IMG/VR virus record: IMGVR_UViG_3300005536_000083
Location: 1 to 22,412 of that record
Direction: 5' to 3' (one strand)
From: a virus
Length of the DNA stretch: 22,412 nucleotides
Shown here: positions 15,946 to 20,890 of the stretch, piece after piece
How positions within the stretch are numbered: position 1 is the stretch's first letter
How the letters are laid out: each line of letters starts with the position of its first letter
Notes under the pieces: generated by a model
What the model was told of the DNA's origin: nothing
The model's input: the letters and a program-made list of their open reading frames with translations, nothing else
The model's database searches: none
Made by a program: the position numbers and the translations under genes

Positions 15946-16206
15946 TTGGACGCCACCGCCCTCGGCGCGGTCCTCGCCTGCGTGGGCGTGCTGTCCGGCT
16001 CGGTGGTGGCGTACATCGGCAAGCGGGGCGAGAACGCCAACTCGCTGACGGACCAGGTCCAAGAGGAACGCGACGGCCTGGTGCGGCGCCTCGCCGAGAA
16101 GGACGCGCAGATCGCAGCGTTGGAACAGCAGCGCCACGACTACCTCGTCAGGATCACCCAGCTAGAGATAGAGAACATTCGACTCGGAGGAACCCCGGCC
16201 CCATGA
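15946..16206 (+). CDS. One-helix membrane protein with coiled coil (lysis cassette)
   Basis: This 86-residue protein is best started at TTG 15946, 8 bases after GGGAG. No ATG or GTG gives the membrane segment, and the reading upstream lies inside the holin gene. Residues about 6-24 ([20 protein letters not shown]) are one membrane helix. Residues 32-78 are strongly charged and heptad-like ([20 protein letters not shown]), a probable coiled coil. It may modulate the holin or act as a second holin. The stop overlaps the next start as ATGA. The unusual start codon lowers certainty about the exact N-terminus. Confidence 0.65.
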   Translation: MDATALGAVLACVGVLSGSVVAYIGKRGENANSLTDQVQEERDGLVRRLAEKDAQIAALEQQRHDYLVRITQLEIENIRLGGTPAP

Positions 16207-16877
16207 CCCAGGCTGAGCGCACGATCGTTTTGCATTGGCGCGGCATCGCCACCGTGTGCGCGATCGTCGCTCTGGCCGGGATCTCGTGGATCCTGTGGCA
16301 CCGCATCGACTCCGCCGACCAGAACTACAAGGCGGCTGTGGCGGAGGCCGACCGGCGCGGCGATGCGGTGTCCACGCTGGCCGGGGATGTTCGTGCGTTG
16401 CGGGCGCAGGTGAAGGCTGCGGGGAAGACTCCGGTGGCTCCGGACCCTGCGAAGGCGGTGGAGGGTTTGCCGGACCGGGCGGAGGTGCCGGTGCCGATAC
16501 CCGGCCCGCGAGGACCTGCCGGGAAGGACGCTCCGACCATCACCCCCAGCCCCGGACCACCCGGAGCACCCGGAGCACCCGGAGCCCCTGGGAAGAACGG
16601 CGCCGACTCAACAGTCCCGGGACCCGCCGGGCCAACCGGACCTCAGGGCGAGCAGGGCGTGATGGGTCCCCAGGGTGAGCAGGGGCCGAAGGGGGACAAG
16701 GGGGATTCCGGCGATCCGGGCCCGGATTGTCCGGACGGCTACAGCTTGCAGGCCCCGTCGTGGGATGAGGATGCGTTGGTGTGCCGTCGGGATGGGGCGC
16801 CGGAGCCGTCGGAGGAGCCGGGGGATTCGGGGTCGCAGGCGTTGGGGTTGGATCCGCAGCGCCGCCAGTACGCGTGA
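16203..16877 (+). CDS. Membrane-anchored collagen-like protein
   Basis: This 224-residue protein has a single membrane helix at about 14-31 ([18 protein letters not shown]) and a helical, probably coiled-coil stalk (36-72). Gly-X-Y triplets follow in three blocks, at about 101-108, 118-135 and 140-174. The last block includes GPQGEQG and [10 protein letters not shown], typical bacterial collagen triplets. The C-terminal cap carries C176 and C194, which could form a disulfide, and ends acidic then basic. Three copies of a 9-base unit (CCGGAGCAC type) at 16561-16587 encode GAP triplets. A trimeric rod outside the membrane is expected. Its place at the end of the lysis cassette suggests a role in lysis or in the cell envelope of lysogens. 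Confidence 0.75.
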   Translation: MTQAERTIVLHWRGIATVCAIVALAGISWILWHRIDSADQNYKAAVAEADRRGDAVSTLAGDVRALRAQVKAAGKTPVAPDPAKAVEGLPDRAEVPVPIPGPRGPAGKDAPTITPSPGPPGAPGAPGAPGKNGADSTVPGPAGPTGPQGEQGVMGPQGEQGPKGDKGDSGDPGPDCPDGYSLQAPSWDEDALVCRRDGAPEPSEEPGDSGSQALGLDPQRRQYA

Positions 16878-16898
16878 GACGTCTGCCATCCTGAGGGA

Positions 16899-17231
16899 AT
16901 GAGCACTGAACCCGACCCGCTCTGGGTGGAACTCGGCCGCCCCGACGACTGGAACCCGAAGGTCAAACGCGCCCTCGAACTCATCCGCGCGATCTACGAG
17001 TACGAGCCCGTCGGCGGGCCCATGCACGTCGAGCTCGACGACTGGAACATCCAAGGCGAGATCACGCCGTATCCGTACACACCGTCGATGTACGTCGAGG
17101 AAGACGAGGCTGAGCAGGTACGCACGGCCGTCGCGGAGCTGATTCCGCTGCTCAACTCGATGACGCTGAACGAGCGCGCGTCCGCTCTCGCGCGCCATTG
17201 GGGCTACCTGCCGACCGCCACCGAGGCGTGA
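16899..17231 (+). CDS. Unknown acidic protein, 110 residues
   Basis: I do not recognise this protein. It is acidic and rich in Trp, Tyr and Pro: DPLWVELGRPDDWNPKVKRALELIRAIYEYEP, then MHVELDDWNIQGEITPYPYTPSMYVEED, ending in a helix (NERASALARHWGYLPTATEA). GAGG lies only about 2 bases before the ATG, so ribosome binding may be poor or the transcript may start close to the ATG. It is the first gene after the collagen-like gene and the last on this strand before a minus-strand gene. It ends 10 bases from that gene's stop, so the two converge. Confidence 0.6.
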   Translation: MSTEPDPLWVELGRPDDWNPKVKRALELIRAIYEYEPVGGPMHVELDDWNIQGEITPYPYTPSMYVEEDEAEQVRTAVAELIPLLNSMTLNERASALARHWGYLPTATEA

Positions 17232-17241
17232 CGTCGCGCGT

Positions 17242-17421
17242 CTACGCGGCTTCGACGATCTCGGCACGTACCGCAGCTGCCCACTCCATATACAGCCGCT
17301 CCAACGCCGCACGCCCCTCCGCCGTAAGACGCACCCGCGGATCCCTCCACAGACGGCGAATGTCCTCGTTCACGGCCGCAGGCGAGCGCACGGAACCAGG
17401 GCTCACGAGGTCGGGGATCAT
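17242..17421 (-). CDS. Small unknown protein, 59 residues, minus strand
   Basis: Reading leftwards from the ATG at 17421, the frame is open to TAG at 17242-17244 and encodes 59 residues. A long helical part runs from NEDIRRLWRDPRVRLTAEG through ALERLYMEWAAAVRAEIVEAA. The composition (third-position G/C, Ala/Arg/Glu-rich amphipathic helices) looks coding. There is no ribosome binding site; instead TAGACT sits 6 bases before the ATG, a spacing expected for the -10 box of a leaderless transcript, which is common in Streptomyces. It lies back to back with the large regulator gene. The function is unknown; it could be a small DNA- or protein-binding partner. Confidence 0.5.
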   Translation of the reverse strand: MIPDLVSPGSVRSPAAVNEDIRRLWRDPRVRLTAEGRAALERLYMEWAAAVRAEIVEAA

Positions 17422-17551
17422 GCGACAAGTCTATCGACCCGGGGCCCCGCTTCACTCATGCCGGTCACCGGCAACCCCAAGCCCTCACACGAAAATGGCC
17501 TCGCCCCATACCCTGACAGTGACGAGCTGTACAGAGTGGAGGGGCGAGACC
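17422..17551. promoter_or_regulatory. Divergent regulatory region between the 59-residue gene and the Xre-type regulator
   Basis: Several symmetrical elements lie in this 130-base gap: CGGGGCCCCG at 17440-17449, GCCGGT-C-ACCGGC at 17460-17472, CTGTACAG at 17527-17534, and the pair CTCGCCCC (17500-17507) / GGGGCGAG (17541-17548). The right arm of that pair lies in the ribosome binding site of the regulator. On the minus strand TAGACT is a candidate -10 box. Two promoters with autoregulation are likely, but no start site can be fixed. Confidence 0.4.
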
Positions 17552-18802
17552 GTGCCATCTGATGCTACCCCGGACCCATACGCCGACCCCCTGGTCTTCG
17601 GCCAACGACTCCAGATCCTCCGAACGCGCAAGGGCCTGACCCGCGACCAACTCGGAGGCCTCGCAGGCCGCTCCGGATCCTGGGTCAAGGGCATCGAGAC
17701 CGGTCGGCTGAAAACGCCGAGGCTCGAAGTGATTCTCCGCCTCGCCGAAATCCTCCGGGTGCGGGACCTGTCCGACCTCACTGGGGACCAGTCCGTGCAC
17801 GTCGACCTGTTCACCGGCCCCGGCCACCCCCGCCTCCCCGAGGTCAAAGCCGCAGTCGACGCCTTCCCTCTCACCGCACGACGCGAGGCCCCGCCTGCCG
17901 CACACCTACGCGCCCGACTCGCCCGCGCATGGACCGCCCGCCACTCAGCCCCCAACCATCGCGAGGTCATCGGCGAGCTGCTGCCCGGCCTGATCCGTGA
18001 TGCACAGGCCGCCGTCCGCCAGGCCGACACCAGCTCGGACCGCCGTACCGCGCACGCCGTCCTCGCCGAGGTGTATTCCCTCGCACAGTTCTTCTGCGCC
18101 TACCAGCCCGACCCCGCACTGCTGTGGCGCGTCGCTGACCGCGGACTGATCGCCGCCCAGGAGTCCGAGGACCCGCACGCCATCGGTATCGCCGCATGGC
18201 TGGCCGCGCAGGCGCACCGCGACTCCGGGCCGACGCACTTCGATGCCGCGGACGCGGTGAACTTGGAGACCCTCGCGTTCCTGGAACCGCTTCTGCCTGA
18301 CGCCGACGATGACGTCCTGGCCGTCACCGGCGCCCTCACCTTCGAGGCCGGGTACACGGCGGCCCGGCGCGGCGAGACGGGCACAGCGTGGCGGTACTGG
18401 GACCAGGCCCGGGGGATGGCCGACCGGCTGCCCGCGGACTACTACCACCCGGTCACGAGCTTCTCCCGCGCCATCATGGGCGCGCACGCGGTGACGATCG
18501 CGGTCGAGCTGCACCAGGGCGGGGAGTCGGTGCGGCAGGCCGCGGCTGCGGACGCGGTCACGATTCCGTCCCGGCCTCGCCGGGCGCGGCACCGGATTGA
18601 GGAGGCCCGCGGCTACCAGTTGGACGGGCAACCGGACGTGGCGTTGGCGACGTTGAACCAGGCGCACGAGGCCGCGCCGGAGACGATCCGCTACAACGGG
18701 TACGCGAAGCGGATCGTGCTGGAGGAGACCGAGGCGAAGAGCCCGGCCCGAAGGCGGCGTGCGTCTGAGTTGGCGGTGAAGCTGGGGCTGCTCGCTGCGT
18801 GA
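17552..18802 (+). CDS. Xre-family transcription regulator with long helical C-terminal domain
   Basis: This 416-residue regulator has an N-terminal helix-turn-helix at about 17-72 (GQRLQILRTRKGLTRDQLGGLAG, then SWVKGIETGRLKTPRLEVILRLAEIL). After a linker (FTGPGHPRLPEVKAAVDAFPL), about 300 residues of paired helices resemble TPR-type repeats, as in many Streptomyces regulators that sense a small molecule or peptide. GGAGGGG precedes the GTG by about 8 bases. Upstream in-frame codons, including ATG 17495, have no ribosome binding site. It is far larger than usual phage repressors, and a DUF6415-like gene follows, as in chromosomal Streptomyces clusters. The ligand and targets are unknown. Confidence 0.75.
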   Translation: MPSDATPDPYADPLVFGQRLQILRTRKGLTRDQLGGLAGRSGSWVKGIETGRLKTPRLEVILRLAEILRVRDLSDLTGDQSVHVDLFTGPGHPRLPEVKAAVDAFPLTARREAPPAAHLRARLARAWTARHSAPNHREVIGELLPGLIRDAQAAVRQADTSSDRRTAHAVLAEVYSLAQFFCAYQPDPALLWRVADRGLIAAQESEDPHAIGIAAWLAAQAHRDSGPTHFDAADAVNLETLAFLEPLLPDADDDVLAVTGALTFEAGYTAARRGETGTAWRYWDQARGMADRLPADYYHPVTSFSRAIMGAHAVTIAVELHQGGESVRQAAAADAVTIPSRPRRARHRIEEARGYQLDGQPDVALATLNQAHEAAPETIRYNGYAKRIVLEETEAKSPARRRRASELAVKLGLLAA

Positions 18803-18895
18803 GCGATGGGGTACAGATTGTGCCCCTGCCGCTACGCGGACGCTTCTACGGTCACTGGTGTGAGACGGATCACCGTGACCGTGGAGGCGTAACTG

Positions 18896-19291
18896 ATGGC
18901 GCGTACAGCCCGACCGAACCCTGTGGCATTACAGGATCCGCGGCCGCCGGACATCACGACCATGCGCGCCACCGCGCAGCGTCTCCTCGCCTACAACGCC
19001 GAGCAGCCGGCCGCTGAGGAAGCGGAGGCGCTCCTCGCTCTGATGCGCGGACAGATCGAACTCCTCATCCCCGAGGTGCAGGCGCGCACGGAACGCCTCC
19101 CCGAGGACGACGTCCCCCGCTTCTGCGCGCTCGCCTGCATCGGCGAGGCCCGCGGGAAACTGTCCGTCACCCCGAAGCCGGGCGTGGACCGGGCGGTGGC
19201 GTATGGGCGCCGACTGGCCCGCGTGCTGAACGCGCTGTGCGACCACTACGAGAACCTCGCGCCAGGCCAGGCGACGCATGCACAGTCCTGA
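18896..19291 (+). CDS. DUF6415-like small protein
   Basis: This 131-residue protein is helical throughout: TTMRATAQRLLAYNAEQPAAEEAEALLALMRGQIELLIPEVQ, then a middle with CALACIGEARGKL and the ending RLARVLNALCDHYENLAPG. The ending and the IELLIPEV stretch match my memory of the DUF6415 family, small Streptomyces proteins usually near Xre-type regulators and sometimes annotated with natural product clusters. Their biochemical role is not known. GGAGG at 18882-18886 precedes the ATG. A 72-residue frame at 18799-19017 in another phase was judged a shadow. The gene overlaps the next by 14 bases. The family name is from pattern recall. Confidence 0.6.
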   Translation: MARTARPNPVALQDPRPPDITTMRATAQRLLAYNAEQPAAEEAEALLALMRGQIELLIPEVQARTERLPEDDVPRFCALACIGEARGKLSVTPKPGVDRAVAYGRRLARVLNALCDHYENLAPGQATHAQS

Positions 19292-19595
19292 GCTGCCTGT
19301 TCCGCCTTCATTCATGTGGACCTGCCAGCGCTGCGCCGAGCTCCTCGTCAAACTCGCCGAAGCGTTCACCGCGTCCGCCCACCACGACCTGGGCGACGGC
19401 GCGCTCCGCCACCAGATCACGCTGGCCACCCACATCTCTGGCGACCACCGCGACGAGATTCCCCCGGCGCATGCGGACTGCCGACTCTGCGAGTTCTACC
19501 AGAGGCAGGCGGACAGCCAGGGCTTCGACGACCTGTGGGCAGAGCACCGTGCGCGGGATCTCTTCCTCCCACCGTCTGTTGCCCGTCTTCTGTGA
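19278..19595 (+). CDS. Small protein with two CxxC motifs
   Basis: This 105-residue protein has CQRC near residues 16-19 and CRLC near 69-72, spaced like a zinc-binding knuckle pair. Helices lie between and after them (AELLVKLAEAFTASAHHDLG, then FDDLWAEHRARDLFLP). ATG 19278 overlaps the DUF6415-like gene by 14 bases. A second ATG at 19314, just before the first CxxC, is an alternative start. Bacterial proteins of this type often bind zinc and act in protein-protein contacts, but no function can be assigned. It is apparently co-transcribed with its upstream neighbours. Confidence 0.55.
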   Translation: MHSPELPVPPSFMWTCQRCAELLVKLAEAFTASAHHDLGDGALRHQITLATHISGDHRDEIPPAHADCRLCEFYQRQADSQGFDDLWAEHRARDLFLPPSVARLL

Positions 19596-19629
19596 CCTCT
19601 CACCCCGCCCCGCCCCCCGGAGGGAACAC

Positions 19630-19809
19630 GTGACCCCGACCGTCGAACGCAGCTCCGACGCGACCCGCGAGGAGCAGGCCTCCCTCACCGTCGGCCGCGC
19701 CGCCGGCTACTGCTGGGTGCGGAACCCGAGCGCGCGTGGCCGGTGCACCTGGCCCCCGAACCACACCGGCAAGCACAAAGACCACTACGCGCACACCGAG
19801 TGGTTGTAG
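19630..19809 (+). CDS. Small Cys/His-containing protein, 59 residues
   Basis: This 59-residue protein starts at GTG 19630 after CGGAGGGA. Its second half carries YCWVRN then GRCTWPPNHTGKHKDHYAHTEW, a C-x-C-x-H-x-H type pattern that recurs in small Streptomyces proteins of unknown function and could bind a metal. A long frame extending upstream lies inside the neighbouring genes and was discounted. It is the last gene of the accessory run before strong terminator hairpins and the converging repressor-like gene. Confidence 0.55.
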   Translation: MTPTVERSSDATREEQASLTVGRAAGYCWVRNPSARGRCTWPPNHTGKHKDHYAHTEWL

Positions 19810-19887
19810 ATCCCCGGACCCGGCGCGTCGGTGTGCCGGGCGCGGGATGCGTGGCCGCCTCGTACGCCCCGTGACGGGTGGCCGCGA

Positions 19888-19927
19888 GGCCCGCCGCCGT
19901 GCGTTCCCCCGACGCCGGCGGCGGGCC
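19888..19927. terminator. Bidirectional terminator hairpin between convergent genes
   Basis: A perfect 12-bp stem pairs 19888-19899 (GGCCCGCCGCCG) with 19916-19927, with a 16-base loop. It lies between the end of the accessory genes on the + strand and the end of the minus-strand Xre gene. A weaker 6-bp hairpin at 19819-19840 follows the + gene directly. No U-run is present, as usual in Streptomyces. Confidence 0.6.
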
Positions 19928-19931
19928 GTCT

Positions 19932-20165
19932 TCAGCGGACAAGGTCGGCGAGCGGCACGCCGACGGCTTCGGCGAGAAGTAGGAGATCCTCCAGGTTCGG
20001 TGCGCGCTGCGCGTACTCCCACCGGTGAATCGTGCGGTGGTCGCGGCCGATCCGCTGACCCAACTCCAACTGGGTCAGGTTGGCGTGGATGCGGGCGGCG
20101 CGAAGACGTTCCCCGATCTGCCGGCGTCGGGCGGGGACCCAGTCGGGCATCGGATCGAGAGGCAC
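19932..20165 (-). CDS. Small Xre-family repressor-like protein
   Basis: This 77-residue protein is almost entirely one helix-turn-helix domain (about 17-73): IGERLRAARIHANLTQLELGQRIG, then RDHRTIHRWEYAQRAPNLEDLLLLAEAVGVPLADLV. The size fits a Cro-like or single-domain repressor. It starts at GTG 20165, or at an ATG five codons later (20150). Neither has a clear ribosome binding site, so translation may be weak. A perfect 18-bp inverted repeat lies 34 bases upstream and is a natural operator for it. Position near attP and int suggests the lysogeny switch, but a host-type regulator cannot be excluded. Confidence 0.75.
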   Translation of the reverse strand: MPLDPMPDWVPARRRQIGERLRAARIHANLTQLELGQRIGRDHRTIHRWEYAQRAPNLEDLLLLAEAVGVPLADLVR

Positions 20166-20193
20166 CCGACAACGCTGTAGTGATCATGGACTC

Positions 20194-20222
20194 TTGTCTT
20201 TGCCTGGTCAGGCAAATTTAAT
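20194..20222 (+). promoter_or_regulatory. Candidate + strand promoter with operator in its spacer
   Basis: TTGTCT (20194-20199) and TTTAAT (20217-20222) are separated by 17 bases and resemble -35 and -10 boxes. The spacer is almost filled by a perfect inverted repeat TTTGCCTG-GT-CAGGCAAA (20199-20216). On the other strand TAAATT at 20215-20220 could serve the Xre gene. The stretch is strikingly AT-rich for this genome. A repressor bound at the repeat would block either promoter. Confidence 0.45.
20199..20216. promoter_or_regulatory. Perfect 8+2+8 inverted repeat, probable repressor operator
   Basis: TTTGCCTG and CAGGCAAA are exact reverse complements separated by GT. The 2-base spacer is too short for a normal hairpin loop, which favours a dimer binding site. 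It is 34 bases upstream of the small Xre gene, the likeliest protein to bind it. Confidence 0.55.
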
Positions 20223-20228
20223 GATCTT

Positions 20229-20390
20229 GCGGTGAGGGAAACCGCTTAAGCACCGCACCCGGCCTGGCGGCGAGGCCGACGAGCGGTACGGGAGCGGCCG
20301 GGCAGGGCGTTACGCGACTCCGCCTCCGGCCGTTAGACGCTACGACTCGGTCAAGGCGTCCCGCCCCGGGAGTGACATCTCCCGGGGCGG
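20229..20390 (+). ncRNA. Candidate small structured RNA ending at a strong terminator
   Basis: The candidate promoter at 20194-20222 points into about 160 bases with no usable reading frame that end in a 12-bp terminator stem. The interval can form further stems: GCGGT (20229-20233)/ACCGC (20241-20245), CGGCCT (20260-20265)/AGGCCG (20273-20278) and CGGCCGG (20295-20301)/CCGGCCG (20326-20332). This layout suggests a short untranslated transcript divergent from the repressor gene. Random hairpins are common in GC-rich DNA, so the call is tentative. Confidence 0.3.
20361..20390 (+). terminator. Strong hairpin terminator (12-bp perfect stem)
   Basis: CCGCCCCGGGAG (20361-20372) pairs perfectly with CTCCCGGGGCGG (20379-20390) around the loop TGACAT. 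TCTACGTTGT follows. It can stop transcription in either direction. Confidence 0.65.
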
Positions 20391-20407
20391 TCTACGTTGT
20401 ACGTACA

Positions 20408-20442
20408 GAGGCCCCTCACCGATATAGCCGGCGAGGGGCCTC
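20408..20442. terminator. Second hairpin terminator (10-bp perfect stem)
   Basis: GAGGCCCCTC (20408-20417) pairs with GAGGGGCCTC (20433-20442) around a 15-base loop. It lies just right of the first terminator, with a palindrome TGTACGTACA (20398-20407) between them. Together they isolate the repressor region from attP and int. Confidence 0.55.
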
Positions 20443-20607
20443 GCCCGTGGGCCCGCCCTCCCCGGCGGAACACCACAGGACATGAGAGGCGCGACTCAGG
20501 CGCGCGTGGAGAGACGCACCTGCCCCTCTCACGGAGATCACTGTACGTCGCGTTTGAATACAGTCCAGTCCCCCGAACGGGTGATCGCAGATCATGATCA
20601 CGTGGGG
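20443..20607. other. Gene-free stretch left of attP with inverted repeats
   Basis: No convincing gene is seen. ACTGTA (20540-20545) and TACAGT (20559-20564) form an inverted repeat with a 13-base spacer. GTGATC (20581-20586) and GATCAC (20596-20601) form another. GATCATGA occurs at 20590-20597 and again at 20630-20637 and 20754-20761. These may be recombination-accessory or regulator sites of the P' arm. Confidence 0.35.
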
Positions 20608-20629
20608 ATGTGGATTCCATGTGGATTCC
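20608..20629 (+). repeat. 11-bp tandem repeat, two copies (left attP arm)
   Basis: ATGTGGATTCC occurs twice without a gap (20608-20618 and 20619-20629). Almost the same 22 bases recur at 20864-20885 on the other side of the tRNA fragment, in the same orientation. This fits arm-type binding sites for the N-terminal domain of the integrase. Confidence 0.6.
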
Positions 20630-20640
20630 GATCATGAAAG

Positions 20641-20671
20641 CGGCCCCCCGTTCGAATAGAACGAGGGGCCG
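20641..20671 (-). terminator. Terminator hairpin downstream of int and the tRNA 3' end
   Basis: A 13-position stem with one mismatch pairs 20641-20653 with 20659-20671 around the loop GAATA. Read on the minus strand, CTTTCAT follows the stem. It is placed to stop leftward transcription from int, and after integration it would serve the restored tRNA gene. Confidence 0.6.
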
Positions 20672-20698
20672 TCAACCCTCTGACCTGCTACGCAGCCT

Positions 20699-20743
20699 GT
20701 GCCCCCGGCAGGATTCGAACCTGCGACACCCGCTTTAGGAGAA
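20699..20743 (-). other. attP core: 3' half of tRNA-Arg(CCU)
   Basis: On the minus strand the sequence runs from the anticodon loop CTCCTAA (anticodon CCU, 20739-20737) through AGCGG, a 5-base variable loop, the T arm GCAGG-TTCGAAT-CCTGC, the acceptor strand CGGGGGC and discriminator A (20700). The 5' side of the anticodon stem is not matched (GTTTT instead of CCGCT), so the gene is truncated there. This is the usual form of an attP core: recombination with the host tRNA-Arg(CCU) gene would restore a full tRNA. There is no CCA. Exact crossover limits are uncertain by a few bases. Confidence 0.75.
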
Positions 20744-20752
20744 AACGTAAGG

Positions 20753-20857
20753 CGATCATGAGGCTCAGTGAGCCTGTGCGAGCCTCCGTGAGTCTCCGGC
20801 AACAGGGGCGAGACCTGCGTATTCAGTTTTCAGTGAGCGTCAATGAGGGTCGGTGAG
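20753..20857 (+). repeat. Two clusters of 10-bp-phased TGAG repeats (integrase-side attP arm)
   Basis: Units ending in GAG fall exactly 10 bases apart at 20762, 20772, 20782 and 20792 (CATGAG, CAGTGAG, GTGCGAG, CCGTGAG). A second cluster ends at 20837, 20847 and 20857 (CAGTGAG, CAATGAG, CGGTGAG). The 10-base period puts all sites of a cluster on one face of the helix, as expected for cooperative binding of integrase or an excisionase. Confidence 0.55.
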
Positions 20858-20863
20858 GGGGCA

Positions 20864-20885
20864 TTGTGGATTCCATGTGGATTCC
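20864..20885 (+). repeat. 11-bp tandem repeat, second locus (integrase-side attP arm)
   Basis: TTGTGGATTCC followed by ATGTGGATTCC; the 22 bases match 20608-20629 except for one base. They end 5 bases before the stop side of the integrase gene. Presence on both sides of the core argues that both flanks are phage attP arms. Confidence 0.6.
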
Positions 20886-20890
20886 AGGCC

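Noticed and set aside
17198-17551. N-terminal extension of the Xre regulator by 118 codons
   Set aside because: It runs antisense to the 59-residue gene and through the divergent regulatory region. GTG 17552 has a good ribosome binding site and places the HTH at the usual distance from the start.
18799-19017. Short + strand frame overlapping the DUF6415-like gene
   Set aside because: Its second half is out of phase with a well-supported gene and becomes His/Arg/Ala-rich. The first half has no recognisable pattern.
17242-19809. A toxin-antitoxin pair among the small accessory genes
   Set aside because: No pair shows a recognisable toxin fold or motif, and the large regulator does not resemble known antitoxins.
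20223-20890. A CRISPR array or plasmid-type origin in the repeat-rich gene-free stretch
   Set aside because: The repeats are 10-11 bases without regular spacers and there are no cas or replication genes. Their position around the tRNA core and next to int is better explained by attP.
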